Positions 32,734 to 42,847 are shown, counted from the stretch's first letter. The stretch is DNA of 64,000 bases from Chloroflexota bacterium (GCA_947475545.1 CANJLL010000001.1:434001-498000), one strand, 5' to 3'. Numbers and translations are program-made. Notes: generated by a model not told the origin, from the sequence alone.

Positions 32734-34457
32734 GGCTGGGCCAGCGTTCCCCGTAGCGCGTAGGCGCCCGCGTGCTGCACGCGAACGGTCACGAACTGGC
32801 CGACCAGCTCCGGCGCGCCGGCGAGATGCACCAGCTTGTGCTGGCGGGTCCGGCCGGTGAGGCGTACCTGGCCGGGCCCCGGATTGACGCCCCTCCCCTC
32901 CCCTGCCGCCACCGGGTCCGCGGCCCCATCGCCGCCCGCCGCCGCGCCGGTCACCGGGATCTCGGCGTCGTCGTCGGCCGTGCCATGCTCGTGGCTCCGG
33001 GCCGGGACGATGCGCTCCACCAGGACCGAGACCTCTCGCCCCAGCCACTCGCGGTTGCGCTCCAGGCCGATGGCCTCCTGGAGGGCCAGCAACTCGTTGA
33101 GACGGGCCCGCTTCTCGCCGGGGGGAACGTCGTCCGCCAGGTGCGTTGCAGGGGTGCCGGGTCGAGGCGAGTACGCCGCCGCGAAGACCTGGTCGTAGCG
33201 GACGGCCGCAAGCAGGCGCAGGGTGGAGTCGAACTGCTCGCGCGTCTCCCCGCAGAAGCCGACGATGATGTCCGTGGAGATGGCGATTCCCGGCACTCGC
33301 CGGCGGATGCGCTCCAGTCGCTCCATGTAGTGCTGGATCCCGTACTGGCGGCCCATGCGGCGGAGCACCTCGTCGTCGCCGGACTGGACGGGCAGGTGGA
33401 GGTGCTCGCACACCGACGGGCTGTCGGCCATCGCGTCGATGAGTCGGTCCGACAGGTCCCAGGGGTGCGAGGTCACGAAGCGCAGGCGCGGGATGGCCGG
33501 GACGCCGTCGGAGGTCCGCAGGCCGTCGATGGCCCTGATCAGCTCAGCCAGGTCAGGACGTGAGCCCTGGTCGATCCGACGGCCCGCCCAACGCTCCGTG
33601 GTGATGTGGCCAAAGCGCGCCTCGGGCGCCAGGTCGTGCCCGTACGAGTTGACGTTCTGGCCCAGGAGGGTGACTTCGCGGTAGCCGGCCGCGGCCAACC
33701 CGCGGGCCTCCTCCACGATCTCGTCGAACGGACGGCTCCGCTCCGGGCCCCGGCTGAACGGCACGATGCAGTAGGTGCACGTCTTGTCGCAGCCGTAGAT
33801 GATGGGCAGCCACGCACTGATTGCCGACGTGCGTGCGAGCAGCCCGCCGTCCACCGCGGCGGCGCGCGTGCCGGCCAGGTTGTCCGCGGCGCCTACCACG
33901 CGCCGGCCCAGCATCGTCGTGGCGCCCACCGGGCCGGTCGCCAGCCCACTCCGCGCCCCGATGGGGCCCTGGGCCGACGCGAGACCCAGGCGCTCGACCA
34001 GCTCCGGCTCCTCGTCCGGTCGCAGGAACAGGTCCACCGCCGGGTACCGGCGGGCAAGGCCGTCGCGCTCCGCCTCGCGCACCGAGCAGCCGGTCAGGAC
34101 CACGCGCAACCCGGGGTTGGCCGCCTTCAGCCGCGCCAGGTGCCCCTGCCGGCCGATCACCTTCTGCTCCGCGCCCTCGCGAATGGCGCACGTGTTGATC
34201 ACCACGAGGTCGGCGACCTCCAGCGACGCAGCCTCGGAGCAGCCCGCGGCCAGCAGGCGGCCCGCCATCTCCTCGGAGTCGCTCTGGTTCATCTGGCAGC
34301 CCAGGGTCCACAGGTGAAAGGCCGGGAGTGCCTGGGAGTCCGGGCGGTACTCATCGAGGCGAGGGTCATCCGCGCTGACCGCGTCGCGGGGCGGCCCGGA
34401 TGGCGCCACGAGGTCCAGGACGGGCAGTGCCCGACGCGGGGTGCCCGAACCCGTCAT
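32730..34457 (-). CDS. miaB: tRNA-2-methylthio-N6-dimethylallyladenosine synthase
   Basis: A 575-residue radical-SAM methylthiotransferase acting after MiaA. The N-terminal UPF0004 domain holds three cluster cysteines (TLGCQMNQSD, VINTCAIRE, LTGCSVRE); the radical-SAM cluster is GCDKTCTYCIVPFSRG. The C-terminal TRAM domain is interrupted by a low-complexity insertion of about 40 residues (roughly 495-540; acidic, Gly/Ala-rich), and there is a second insertion around 150-200 before the radical-SAM domain, making the protein longer than usual (about 440-480). It overlaps the PHP gene (ATGA) and miaA. Confidence 0.95.
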   Translation of the reverse strand: MTGSGTPRRALPVLDLVAPSGPPRDAVSADDPRLDEYRPDSQALPAFHLWTLGCQMNQSDSEEMAGRLLAAGCSEAASLEVADLVVINTCAIREGAEQKVIGRQGHLARLKAANPGLRVVLTGCSVREAERDGLARRYPAVDLFLRPDEEPELVERLGLASAQGPIGARSGLATGPVGATTMLGRRVVGAADNLAGTRAAAVDGGLLARTSAISAWLPIIYGCDKTCTYCIVPFSRGPERSRPFDEIVEEARGLAAAGYREVTLLGQNVNSYGHDLAPEARFGHITTERWAGRRIDQGSRPDLAELIRAIDGLRTSDGVPAIPRLRFVTSHPWDLSDRLIDAMADSPSVCEHLHLPVQSGDDEVLRRMGRQYGIQHYMERLERIRRRVPGIAISTDIIVGFCGETREQFDSTLRLLAAVRYDQVFAAAYSPRPGTPATHLADDVPPGEKRARLNELLALQEAIGLERNREWLGREVSVLVERIVPARSHEHGTADDDAEIPVTGAAAGGDGAADPVAAGEGRGVNPGPGQVRLTGRTRQHKLVHLAGAPELVGQFVTVRVQHAGAYALRGTLAQP

Positions 34458-35425
34458 GGCTGCACCGCCGTGCCAGTGAGGCCGAGAGCCGCTCGCAGGG
34501 GCGCCTCGGCGGCGGCCGGGAAGAAGAGACCGGCATGGGCGTCGGCGTAGGTGCCGAGGTCGCCGTGGTAGTCCGTCCCACCCGTCGCCACGAGACCCAG
34601 CTGTGCTGCGACGTCGGCGACACCTGCCACCGTGGGCCGGTCGAACGTCCGGTAGTAGACCTCCAGCCCGCCAAGGCCGGCCGCGATCAGCTCGCGGACC
34701 GTGTCGAGGCGCTCTGGAGCCTCTGCGAAGTGGGCAAGCGATGCGAGCCCCCCGGCGCGCCGGATGACCGTGATCGCTTCGACCGGATCAAGGCCGTCGC
34801 GCGCGATATGGGCGGGTTTGCCGCGCGACAGGAGGCGGGAGAAGGCGTCCTCCACGCTGCTGGCGTGGCCCTTGGCCATCAGCGCGCGGGCGATGGTGGG
34901 CCGGCCGAGGCTGTCGATATCGTCGGGGTGGATCAGGCCATCGGTCTCGATCACGTCGTCCACCGAGAGGTCCAGCTCGCGGAGGCGCGCCAGCATCCCC
35001 TCGAAGCGGACCCGGCGGGAGGTCCGCTGCGTGGCCAGCACGCTCTCGAGCTCATCGCTGTCAGGGTCGATCCCGAGGCCAAGCACGTGCAGCTCGTTCT
35101 CCCACATCCGGCCGCGACCCCCGACGATCGCGTTGATCTCGACGCCGGCCAACAGGTCCATCCCAGGTGGGACGGCGCCCGACCTGACCACCTCGCGGTA
35201 CCCGGCCAGCGTGTCGTGGTCGGTGATGGCGAACAGCCGGACGCCGGCAGCGTGCGCCGCCGCGACCAGTGCGGCAGGCTCCAGCAGGCCATCGGACCGG
35301 CGGGTGTGGGCGTGCAGGTCCATGGCCGAAGGCACCTCCCCGGCACCGAGCCCGGGGATGTGGACGTGGCGGGGACGAGGTCCCGGGCCAGCCCCACGGG
35401 GACTGCCGCTGCCGGGAGCGCCCAC
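34454..35425 (-). CDS. PHP-domain phosphoesterase
   Basis: A metal-dependent phosphoesterase of the TrpH/YciV type. MDLHAHTRRSDG and AITDHDTLAGY carry the first metal-binding histidines and aspartates; GVEINA, HVLGLGID and GGTDYHGDLG supply the rest. Homologues hydrolyse 3',5'-nucleotide bisphosphates or act as 5'-3' exonucleases on RNA and DNA. The GTG at 35425 directly follows the TAG of the upstream gene and has GAGG five bases before it; an ATG at 35323, right before the PHP motif, is an alternative and gives 289 residues. It overlaps miaB at its end. Confidence 0.87.
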   Translation of the reverse strand: MGAPGSGSPRGAGPGPRPRHVHIPGLGAGEVPSAMDLHAHTRRSDGLLEPAALVAAAHAAGVRLFAITDHDTLAGYREVVRSGAVPPGMDLLAGVEINAIVGGRGRMWENELHVLGLGIDPDSDELESVLATQRTSRRVRFEGMLARLRELDLSVDDVIETDGLIHPDDIDSLGRPTIARALMAKGHASSVEDAFSRLLSRGKPAHIARDGLDPVEAITVIRRAGGLASLAHFAEAPERLDTVRELIAAGLGGLEVYYRTFDRPTVAGVADVAAQLGLVATGGTDYHGDLGTYADAHAGLFFPAAAEAPLRAALGLTGTAVQP

Positions 35426-36205
35426 CTAGACCTCGATGAGCTGCTGGATGCGCTCGATCGCCAGCGCGCGACCGGTGGCGGGATCCAGGTCAACCTGGGT
35501 GGCCTGGAAGATCACCGGACCCGAGCCCACCTCGAAGCGCGTGGGCAGCGCGTTGATGAAGCGCGGCAGGACCGACGCAGGATCAAACCCGATGACGCTC
35601 CAGAACGGCCCGGTCATGCCCAGGTCCGTCTGGTACGCGGTGCCCTTGGGCAGGATCCGCTCGTCACCCGTGACCACATGGGTGTGCGTGCCGACGACCA
35701 CCGAGACCCGACCGTCGAGGTAGAGCCCCAGGGCGTTCTTCTCGGACGTGATCTCACAGTGGAAGTCGACGAGGCGCATGGGCGGCAATGGCTCGGACGA
35801 CTCGTCGAGGAGCCGGTCGGCATCCGTGAACGGGTTGTCGATGGGCTGCATGAAGGTGCGGCCCTGGAGGTTGATCACTGCGATGTCGGACCCGTCGAGG
35901 GCCTGGTAGACGGACCAACCCCGGCCGGGCACGCCGTCTGTGCCGTAGTTGAGCGGGCGCAGGATCCGGTCCGTCTCGTCAAGGAACGGGTAGATCTCGC
36001 GCTTGTCCCAGATATGGTTGCCGGACGTGATCACGTCCACGCCATGGGCGAACAGCGCCTCGGCCGTCGACTTGGTCAGGCCCATCCCGCCGGCGAGGTT
36101 TTCGCCGTTGGCCGTGACGAAGTCGATATCACGCTCCAGCCGGAGGTCCGGCAGGATCTGCTCGACGGCCTGTCGGCCGGGTTTGCCGATCACATCCCCG
36201 ATCAT
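35426..36205 (-). CDS. TIGR00282-family metallophosphoesterase (YmdB-like)
   Basis: A 259-residue phosphodiesterase of the YmdB group, known in Bacillus to hydrolyse 2',3'-cyclic nucleotides and to work with RNase Y. GDVIGKPGR, NGENLAGG, GNHIWDKREIY and GTHTHVVTGDERILPKGT hold the metal ligands. The frame reads RIL in front of the ATG at 36205, which is the expected start of the first strand; no normal start codon lies there, so the real start could be non-canonical. It sits 92 bases after rny, as in many bacteria, which supports a joint role in RNA turnover. Confidence 0.9.
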   Translation of the reverse strand: MIGDVIGKPGRQAVEQILPDLRLERDIDFVTANGENLAGGMGLTKSTAEALFAHGVDVITSGNHIWDKREIYPFLDETDRILRPLNYGTDGVPGRGWSVYQALDGSDIAVINLQGRTFMQPIDNPFTDADRLLDESSEPLPPMRLVDFHCEITSEKNALGLYLDGRVSVVVGTHTHVVTGDERILPKGTAYQTDLGMTGPFWSVIGFDPASVLPRFINALPTRFEVGSGPVIFQATQVDLDPATGRALAIERIQQLIEV

Positions 36206-36297
36206 GAGGATGCGGCAGGCGCCCCTGGGCCGGGGCAGGTTGCCATTGGTGGGGTTTCCGAGACGGGTCCGCCCGACGTTGGGGCTGCCGGAGGTAT

Positions 36298-37818
36298 CTA
36301 CTTTGCGTACTCCACGGCGCGCGTCTCGCGGATGACCGTGACCTTGATCTGGCCCGGGTACGTGAGCTGCTCCTCGATCTTGCGAACGATATCCCGAGCG
36401 AGGCGCATGGAGGCGAGGTCGTCGATCTCCTCCGGCCGAACCAGGATGCGGACCTCGCGGCCCGCCTGGACGGCGAACGAGCGCTCGACGCCTTCGAAGC
36501 TCTCCGCGATGGCCTGGAGGTCCTCGAGGCGCTTCACGTAGGTGTCCATGGACTCGCCGCGGGCGCCCGGCCGGGACGCGCTGATCGCGTCGGCAATCTG
36601 GACGATGGGCGCCTCGACGCAGGCGTACTCGACTTCCTGGTGGTGGGCCGCAATCGCGTTGATGACCTTGAACGGCAGGTTGTGCTTCTGGGCGACGGAT
36701 GCGCCGATCGCGGCGTGTGGGCCCTCGACCTCGTGGTCCACGGCCTTGCCGATGTCGTGCAGCAGGCCACCCATCTTGGCCAGCGCGACGTCCGCGCCGA
36801 CCTCGGCGGCAATGACGGCAGCCAGCCGGCCCGTCTCGATGCTGTGGTTGAGGACGTTCTGCCCGTAGCTGGTCCGGAACTTGAGGCGGCCCAGGAGCTT
36901 GATGATCTCGGGCGGAAGCCCGGGAACGCCAACGTCGTAGGCCGCGGCCTCGCCAGCCTGGCGCATGACCAGGTCCACCTCGGCACGGGCCTTGGCGACG
37001 ACCTCCTCGATGCGCCCGGGATGGATGCGCCCGTCGCCCATCAGCTTGGTCAGGGCGATCCGCGCGATCTCGCGGCGGACCGGATCGAAGCCCGAGATAA
37101 TGACGGTCTCCGGCGTGTCGTCGATGATCAGGTCAACGCCCGTGGCCTGCTCAAGAGCACGGATGTTCCGGCCCTCGCGGCCAATGATCCGGCCCTTCAT
37201 CTCGTCCGACGGGAGGTGAATGGCCGTCACGGTGTGCTCCGCGGTGTGATCCGCAGCGACGCGCTGGATGGCCGTCACCACGACCTCGCGCGCCTTGTCG
37301 GCGGCCTCCTCGCGGGCGGCTCGCTCGATGGCCCGGGCCAGCTTGACGGCATCATGCGTAGCCTCGTCGCGCACCGCGTCGAGGAGCAGGGTCTTGGCGT
37401 CGTCCGCCGACAGGTGTGCGACCTGCTCAAGCGCCGCGACACGCTCCTGGCTGAGGCGCGAGAGATCCTCGCGCTGGCGATCGAGCTCCCGCTCACGGTC
37501 GATCAGCTTGCGGTCACGCTGCTCGAGCATGTCGCCACGCTGGTCAAGCTGCTCGTCGCGCTGCAGGAGCCGGCGCTCGAGCGTGCCGAGCTCGGCGCGC
37601 TTGATCCGGGCTTCCTCCTCCGCTTCGCGCAGGAGACGGATGTTGTGTTCCTTGGCCTCGAGGATGAGGTCCTTCTGCTGCGTCCGCGCCTCGGCGATGA
37701 TCCGGGCCGACTTCTCCTGGGCGCCCTTGAGACTCTGGCTGGCGAGCACCGCGCGGGCAACGAACCCAACGGCGATGCCCGCGGCCAGCGCCACGATGGC
37801 GACGGCGACAGATTCCAT
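36298..37818 (-). CDS. rny: Ribonuclease Y
   Basis: A membrane-anchored endoribonuclease that initiates mRNA decay. The 506-residue protein has an N-terminal membrane helix (about 3-27), a long charged coiled coil (about 30-180), a KH domain with [15 protein letters not shown], and an HD domain with [14 protein letters not shown]. Length and order match the family exactly. GGGAGG stands six bases before the ATG at 37818. The YmdB-like gene follows on the same strand. Confidence 0.96.
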   Translation of the reverse strand: MESVAVAIVALAAGIAVGFVARAVLASQSLKGAQEKSARIIAEARTQQKDLILEAKEHNIRLLREAEEEARIKRAELGTLERRLLQRDEQLDQRGDMLEQRDRKLIDRERELDRQREDLSRLSQERVAALEQVAHLSADDAKTLLLDAVRDEATHDAVKLARAIERAAREEAADKAREVVVTAIQRVAADHTAEHTVTAIHLPSDEMKGRIIGREGRNIRALEQATGVDLIIDDTPETVIISGFDPVRREIARIALTKLMGDGRIHPGRIEEVVAKARAEVDLVMRQAGEAAAYDVGVPGLPPEIIKLLGRLKFRTSYGQNVLNHSIETGRLAAVIAAEVGADVALAKMGGLLHDIGKAVDHEVEGPHAAIGASVAQKHNLPFKVINAIAAHHQEVEYACVEAPIVQIADAISASRPGARGESMDTYVKRLEDLQAIAESFEGVERSFAVQAGREVRILVRPEEIDDLASMRLARDIVRKIEEQLTYPGQIKVTVIRETRAVEYAK

Positions 37819-37976
37819 CCTATTCCTCCCATCCGGCCGGGGCAGGCCGGACGATCACAAGTCGTCGGTCGGGACCGGACGGTGATGGGGAGGACGCATC
37901 CTCTGGCCACCTGGGCGCGCCGGCACCGGAAGGGCTGCGGCCGCCCATGCCTGGGCCGCCGCAAGGTGTGCGTAGC

Positions 37977-38681
37977 CTACGGCGCCCCGTCGGGCCGGTC
38001 AAACGCACCGCGGCGGGCCGTGGGTTCCGTGTCACCTTCCGCGTCCGATCCGTCGTCGACGGCCACGCCGCGATCGAGGTCCCTGACCAGCTCTCCGATC
38101 AGCCCCGGGTCAAACCCGTTCCTTGCGAGGAGCGCATAGGCGCGCTGCCGACGCTTCCGCGGATCCGCGACCCGCGCCAATGCGGCCGCGTTTCGCGCGA
38201 GGACAGCGCGCGCGGCCGCCTCGTCGGCCGATTGGCCCTCCTCGCGAAGCAGCCGCCGGGCGCCGAAGGCGACCGGCTCCGCCTGTGGCTGATCTCGCTC
38301 CGCCATGATCTCGTCGACCGTGGCCGAATCGACGCCCTTCCGGCCCAGCTCGGCACGGAGCGCGCGTGAACCACGGGGGCGCGCGCGATCCCGGGACTCG
38401 ACCCATGACCTGGCGAAGGACTCGTCGTCGAGCAGCCCGAGCTCGCCCAGACGCACAATCGCACCTTCAACCAGCTCCGGCCGGTAGCCCGCCTGCGTCA
38501 GGCGGCGACGTACCTCGTTGACGCTCCGTCCGCGAGCTTCCAGAAACCGGGCGCCGGCCGCGAGGACGACGGCGGGGTCTTCGACGGCGGCGCGCTGCTG
38601 GAGGACTTCGGCCATCGGCGGCCGACGCCGTCGCTGCTGGGGTCCCGACTGACCGCCCAGCGACCGGTGTGATCCGCTCAT
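37977..38681 (-). CDS. recX: RecA regulatory protein RecX
   Basis: A 234-residue modulator that binds RecA filaments. The triple three-helix repeats are visible: RFLEARGRSVNEVRRRL, then LDDESFARSWVESR with the characteristic D-x-x-FA, RPRGSRALRAELGRKGV and the final RNGFDPGLIGELV. Extra basic residues precede, and an acidic tail follows, the core. It starts 14 bases after the recA stop on the same strand, the standard arrangement. Confidence 0.92.
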   Translation of the reverse strand: MSGSHRSLGGQSGPQQRRRRPPMAEVLQQRAAVEDPAVVLAAGARFLEARGRSVNEVRRRLTQAGYRPELVEGAIVRLGELGLLDDESFARSWVESRDRARPRGSRALRAELGRKGVDSATVDEIMAERDQPQAEPVAFGARRLLREEGQSADEAAARAVLARNAAALARVADPRKRRQRAYALLARNGFDPGLIGELVRDLDRGVAVDDGSDAEGDTEPTARRGAFDRPDGAP

Positions 38682-38694
38682 GCGCCCACGTCCG

Positions 38695-39750
38695 TCACTC
38701 GGCCTCGGCGATCCCTTCGACCGGGATCACCGCTTCCGTCATCCGGGCACGGATCAGCCGATCGATCTCCGCCGCGATGGGCGGGTTGTTCCTGAGGAAG
38801 TCCTTGGAGGCCTCCCGGCCCTGGCCGAGGCGCGTGTCAACGAATGTGAACCACGCCCCGGTCTTGGTGACCACGTCCGTCGCGACGCCCACGTCAAGGA
38901 GGCCGCCTTCCTTGGAGATGCCCTCCCCGTACATGATGTCGAACTCCGCGACCCGGAACGGCGGGGCGACCTTGTTCTTGACGACCTTCACCCTGGCCCG
39001 GTTGCCGACGGCTTCCGTCCCGGACTTGATCGTCTCGATCCGTCGAATATCCAGCCGGATGCTGGCGTAGAACTTGAGGGCGCGGCCGCCCGGCGTGGTC
39101 TCCGGGTTGCCGAACATCACGCCGATCTTCTCGCGCAGCTGGTTCGTGAACACCAGCGCGGTGTTGGAGCGTGAAACGGCGCCCGTCAGCTTCCGCAGGG
39201 CCTGGCTCATCAGCCGGGCCTGGATGCCGACGAACGAGTCGCCCATCTCGCCCTCGATCTCCGCCCGCGGCACGAGCGCCGCCACGGAGTCGACCACCAC
39301 GACATCGATCCCGCCGGAGCGGATCAGCGTCTCGGTGATCTCCAGGGCCTGCTCACCCGTGTCCGGCTGACTGACCAGCAGCTCGTCGACGTTGACGCCA
39401 CACGAGCGGGCGTAGCCCGGGTCGAGCGCATGCTCCACATCGATGAACGCGGCGACGCCGCCCTTGCGCTGGGCCTCCGCGATCACGTGCTGGCAGACCG
39501 TGGTCTTGCCCGAGGACTCCGGACCGAAGATCTCGGTGATCCGGCCGCGCGGAATGCCGCCGACTCCAAGTGCCAGGTCCAGTGCGATTGACCCAGTGGA
39601 GATGAAGTCCACGGCCTGACGCTCAGCCGAGCCGAGCTTCATGATCGACCCACGACCGAACTGCTTCTCAATCGCCAGGATGGCCGCATCCACGGCCTTT
39701 GCTCGCTCCGCCTGGCTCCGTGCCGCGCTGCGCTCGTCAGCTACTGCCAC
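38695..39750 (-). CDS. recA: Recombinase RecA
   Basis: The strand-exchange ATPase of homologous recombination and the co-protease for LexA. In 351 residues: Walker [10 protein letters not shown] (76-84), Walker [12 protein letters not shown]2 loop and the FNQLREKIG-like segment here reading [13 protein letters not shown]. The C-terminal tail is short and acidic. It starts with GTG at 39750 with GAGGAGG upstream. I see no LexA-type box directly before recA; its promoter may be farther up, before the 52-residue gene. Confidence 0.97.
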   Translation of the reverse strand: MAVADERSAARSQAERAKAVDAAILAIEKQFGRGSIMKLGSAERQAVDFISTGSIALDLALGVGGIPRGRITEIFGPESSGKTTVCQHVIAEAQRKGGVAAFIDVEHALDPGYARSCGVNVDELLVSQPDTGEQALEITETLIRSGGIDVVVVDSVAALVPRAEIEGEMGDSFVGIQARLMSQALRKLTGAVSRSNTALVFTNQLREKIGVMFGNPETTPGGRALKFYASIRLDIRRIETIKSGTEAVGNRARVKVVKNKVAPPFRVAEFDIMYGEGISKEGGLLDVGVATDVVTKTGAWFTFVDTRLGQGREASKDFLRNNPPIAAEIDRLIRARMTEAVIPVEGIAEAE

Positions 39751-39817
39751 CTGTCCGCCCTCCTCATCGATCGGCTTGCGCCGACGCGGACGGTCCTGCT
39801 GACCTCCGAGCCGAGCC

Positions 39818-39976
39818 TCAGCCCTTGTCCTGGTCGTCTGCGCTCCGGGGCTTGCGTGCCTTCCGGATCAACTCCACGCTCTGCGGTCCCTCCGACAGGG
39901 GCTGCAGGCTGGGCCCGGTGCCCTTTTCCTTTGGCTTCTTCTTGATCTCCCGCTGCGGGCGATCTCGTGTGCCCAT
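39818..39976 (-). CDS. Small basic protein between tgt and recA
   Basis: A 52-residue, lysine/arginine-rich protein starting [18 protein letters not shown] and ending [12 protein letters not shown]. The start has a strong GGAGG seven bases upstream and the codon usage is like that of its neighbours, so I believe it is expressed. The style resembles small conserved basic proteins of unknown function found in several bacterial phyla, possibly nucleic-acid binding. It lies 67 bases before recA on the same strand. Confidence 0.65.
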   Translation of the reverse strand: MGTRDRPQREIKKKPKEKGTGPSLQPLSEGPQSVELIRKARKPRSADDQDKG

Positions 39977-40018
39977 CCCTGATCCTCCGCGTCAACCCAG
40001 ACGATACGTTGATGCTCT

Positions 40019-41194
40019 TCACGCTGGCATACCGGCGGCTTCATCGCCGCTTACCCGGCCGGCGCGCAGGCGCAACTGCGGCATCGCTTCCGGGAATGAT
40101 CCGGCCTCGACTGCCCGCCGAATCCTGTCCATGAAGTCTAGGGTGAAGGTCAGGTTGTGACAAGTTGCGAGGCGGTACACGAGAAGCTCACGCGCCCGGA
40201 ACAGGTGGGCGAGATAGGCGCGCGAGAAGTGCTGGCAGGCGATGCACGGACAGTCCTCCTGGATCGGCCGCGGATCGTCCTGCATCGCGCTGTTCTTGAG
40301 GTTGATCCGGCCGCCCGGGATCCATAGCTGCCCATTGCGAGCCACCCGCGCCGGGAGCACGGAGTCGAACAGGTCAACGCCCAGGTTGACGGCATCCAGC
40401 AGGTCGGCAGGTGACCCGAGACCCATCAGGTAGCGAGGTCGGGGGTCGCCCTCCAGGAGCGGGACCACGACGCGCAGAGCATCCGCGCGCTGCTCCGGCG
40501 TCTCATCGCCGGCGAGTCCGCCGATGTTGATGCCGTCGAACGGCAGTCCGGCGATGAACCGGGTTGACTCGGCGCGCAGATCCGGCTCCAGGCCTCCCTG
40601 GATGACGCCGAAGAGCGCCTGGTCCGGCCGCGTGTGTGCGCGCAGCGAGCGCTCCGCCCAGCGGTGCGTCCGCTCGGTCGCCTCGGCCACCACCGCGCGC
40701 GCGGAGCTTGGGGTCACGGGCTGGTCGAATGCCACGGCGATATCCGGACCCAGCGCCTCCTGGACCCGCATCGCGTGCTCCGGCGTGAACCGATGGAGCG
40801 ACCCGTCGAGATGGCTGCGGAACGTCACGCCCTCGTCGTTGACGACGCCGAGGTGCGAGAGCGAGACCACCTGGAACCCACCGGAATCCGTCAGGATTGG
40901 GCGGTCCCAGTCCATGAACCGGTGGAGGCCGCCCAGGCGTTCGATCCGCTCGTGGCCGGGCCGCAGGTACAGGTGGTAGGTGTTGGCCAGGATGATTGAG
41001 GCGCCGGCGTCCCGGACGTCCTGGGGCGAGAGGGCCTTCACGGAGGCATTGGTGCCGACGGGCATGAACTGGGGCGTCTCGACGACCCCGTGCGGCAACT
41101 CCAGTCGGCCGCGCCGGGCCCACGTGGAGCCGTCCGCGGGCGGCGGGGTGAGGACGCTGAAGCGGGCGGGCCCGTCCGTTGGTGCGGCGGTCAC
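40019..41194 (-). CDS. tgt: Queuine tRNA-ribosyltransferase
   Basis: Exchanges guanine 34 for a queuosine precursor (preQ1) in tRNAs with GUN anticodons. In 391 residues: [12 protein letters not shown] with the catalytic aspartate region, VAFDQPV, GGLAGDE, and the zinc site CPCIACQ with H after [11 protein letters not shown] start at 41194 overlaps the ruvB stop (GTGA). Length fits the bacterial enzyme. No other queuosine genes are in the window. Confidence 0.95.
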   Translation of the reverse strand: MTAAPTDGPARFSVLTPPPADGSTWARRGRLELPHGVVETPQFMPVGTNASVKALSPQDVRDAGASIILANTYHLYLRPGHERIERLGGLHRFMDWDRPILTDSGGFQVVSLSHLGVVNDEGVTFRSHLDGSLHRFTPEHAMRVQEALGPDIAVAFDQPVTPSSARAVVAEATERTHRWAERSLRAHTRPDQALFGVIQGGLEPDLRAESTRFIAGLPFDGINIGGLAGDETPEQRADALRVVVPLLEGDPRPRYLMGLGSPADLLDAVNLGVDLFDSVLPARVARNGQLWIPGGRINLKNSAMQDDPRPIQEDCPCIACQHFSRAYLAHLFRARELLVYRLATCHNLTFTLDFMDRIRRAVEAGSFPEAMPQLRLRAGRVSGDEAAGMPA

Positions 41195-42273
41195 GCTGGC
41201 GTGCCGCCACTGGTGGAGTCTTCCCACAGGCCGGGCATGTCCGGCTCGGCCCGCCGCGGGGCCGGGATCTCGTACCCCCGGCGCGCCAGGTGGGCGCGCG
41301 CGAGATCCGTGGCAATCCGTCCCTGTGGGGTCCGGTCGATGAAGCCCAGCCTGAGCAGGAAGGGCTCGTACACGTCCTCGATGGTCTCGACCTCCTCCGC
41401 GAGCACGGCGGCCAGGGCCGCGACACCGACCGGGCCGGATGCGAACTTCTGGATGATCGCCGCGAGCAGCTTGCGGTCCGTGGAGTCCAGGCCCTCGTCA
41501 TCGATCTCCAGCATCCGCATGGCGTCCATGACGGCCGGCAGATGCACCCGCCCGTCCCCGTGGACCTGGGCGTGGTCCCGGACCCGCTTGAGGAGCCGAT
41601 TCACGATCCGTGGCGTGCCCCGGCCCCGCCGTGCGATGGCCTCCGCCGCCGCCATGTCGATCTCCACCCCGATGATCCCCGCCGACCGGACGACGATCTC
41701 CGTCAGCTCGAGATCCGTGTAGAAGTCCAGGCGGTAGGTGGCACCGAACCGATCCCGCAGCGGCGAGCTGATCCGGCCCGCGCGCGTCGTCGCGCCCACG
41801 ACCGTAAAGGGCTTGAGGCTCAGCCGCAGCGACCGCGCCGATGGACCCTTGCCGATCATCACGTCGAGCGCAAAGTCCTCCATCGCGGGATAGAGGATCT
41901 CCTCCACTGCCCGGTTGAGGCGATGGATCTCGTCGATGAACAGCACATCGCCCTCGTCCAGGGCGGTCAGGATGGCAGCAAGGTCCCCTGGCCGCTCCAC
42001 CGCGGGCCCGGAGGTGTACCGGACGCTCACGCCCAACTCCCGGGCAATGATGGTGGCCAGTGTGGTCTTGCCCAGGCCGGGCGGTCCGTAGAGCAGCACG
42101 TGATCCGCCGGCTCATGGCGCCCGCGGGCCGCCTCCAGCAGGACGGAGAGGTTGGCCTTGACCTCGCGCTGGCCGATGTACTCGGCGAGTGTCCGCGGCC
42201 GGAGGCTGCCCTCAACCGCGTCCGCAGGCTCAACCGGATCGGGTGCCAAGACTCGCGAAAGGTCGTCCGTCAT
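41191..42273 (-). CDS. ruvB: Holliday junction branch-migration ATPase RuvB
   Basis: A 360-residue AAA+ motor. Walker [12 protein letters not shown], Walker [12 protein letters not shown], sensor 1 GATTRAG and the arginine finger region [10 protein letters not shown] are present, and the C-terminal winged helix ends with [12 protein letters not shown]. It starts at the ATG at 42273. Its own promoter carries a TATAGT -10 and a LexA-type box, because a gene on the opposite strand separates it from ruvA. It overlaps tgt. Confidence 0.97.
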   Translation of the reverse strand: MTDDLSRVLAPDPVEPADAVEGSLRPRTLAEYIGQREVKANLSVLLEAARGRHEPADHVLLYGPPGLGKTTLATIIARELGVSVRYTSGPAVERPGDLAAILTALDEGDVLFIDEIHRLNRAVEEILYPAMEDFALDVMIGKGPSARSLRLSLKPFTVVGATTRAGRISSPLRDRFGATYRLDFYTDLELTEIVVRSAGIIGVEIDMAAAEAIARRGRGTPRIVNRLLKRVRDHAQVHGDGRVHLPAVMDAMRMLEIDDEGLDSTDRKLLAAIIQKFASGPVGVAALAAVLAEEVETIEDVYEPFLLRLGFIDRTPQGRIATDLARAHLARRGYEIPAPRRAEPDMPGLWEDSTSGGTPA

Positions 42274-42281
42274 CGTCGCGG

Positions 42282-42287
42282 ACTATA
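42282..42287 (-). promoter_or_regulatory. -10 box (TATAGT) 8 bases before ruvB
   Basis: On the minus strand TATAGT is followed by eight bases and the ruvB ATG at 42273. It is a near-consensus -10 and predicts a nearly leaderless transcript. Confidence 0.6.
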
Positions 42288-42308
42288 GCACGCCGCCGTG
42301 TGTCGATA

Positions 42309-42322
42309 CGAACGGATGTTCG
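42309..42322. promoter_or_regulatory. LexA/DinR-type SOS box at the ruvB promoter
   Basis: CGAACGGATGTTCG is a perfect CGAAC-N4-GTTCG palindrome, the form bound by LexA of Bacillus and actinobacteria. It overlaps the expected -35 position of the ruvB promoter (about 22 bases before the -10 box). Repression by LexA is inferred from position and motif. Confidence 0.65.
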
Positions 42323-42424
42323 AGACGTGCGACTCCGGCCAACGGGTCGCCGGGCGCGCCGGCGGGCCCACCTCGAGGGACAATTCGCGCATCGCGCCCG
42401 CAGGTCCCAACGCAGGAGACCCCC

Positions 42425-42847
42425 ATGTCCGCTGCCACCACGGCCCTGGTCCATACCTACTTCGATCGCTACAGCGTCGGCGACATGAATCAGCTGTCGA
42501 GCCTGGTGGCGCCAGAGTACCGACAACATAACAACACGGCGACCCTGAACCTGGACCAGTTCAAACGCGGCGCGGCGTGGATCAGCGAGGTCCTGCCCGA
42601 CCGGATCCTCGAGGTCGTCGACGTCGACGTCGACGTCGTCGCCGAGCGCGATCGCGTGGCGGTCCGTTGGGTCCTGCGTGGGACGCACCTGGGCTCCGGG
42701 TACGGCGAGCCTCCCTCTGGCAAGACCATCGTCCTGCACGGCCAGACGCTGCTGCGCATCGAGGATGGCCGCATCGCGCAGGACTGGGAGGCCATGGACG
42801 AAGCTGACCTGCGAACCCAGCTGGGCGCCATGCCCGGCGAAGGCTGA
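42425..42847 (+). CDS. SnoaL-like/ester-cyclase-family protein
   Basis: A 140-residue NTF2-like protein. LVHTYFDRYSVGDMNQL, LVAPEYRQHN, the central VDVDVVAERDRVAVRWVLRGTH strands and LHGQTLLRIEDGRIAQDWEAMD follow the SnoaL-like pattern. Members are small cyclases, hydratases or of unknown role. AGGAG is seven bases before the ATG at 42425. It lies on the strand opposite to ruvC-A-B and splits that cluster. Confidence 0.83.
   Translation: MSAATTALVHTYFDRYSVGDMNQLSSLVAPEYRQHNNTATLNLDQFKRGAAWISEVLPDRILEVVDVDVDVVAERDRVAVRWVLRGTHLGSGYGEPPSGKTIVLHGQTLLRIEDGRIAQDWEAMDEADLRTQLGAMPGEG

Noticed and set aside
39741-40022. A 93-codon minus-strand open frame between recA and tgt
   Set aside because: It overlaps the 52-residue gene in another frame and lacks its ribosome-binding site and codon pattern.
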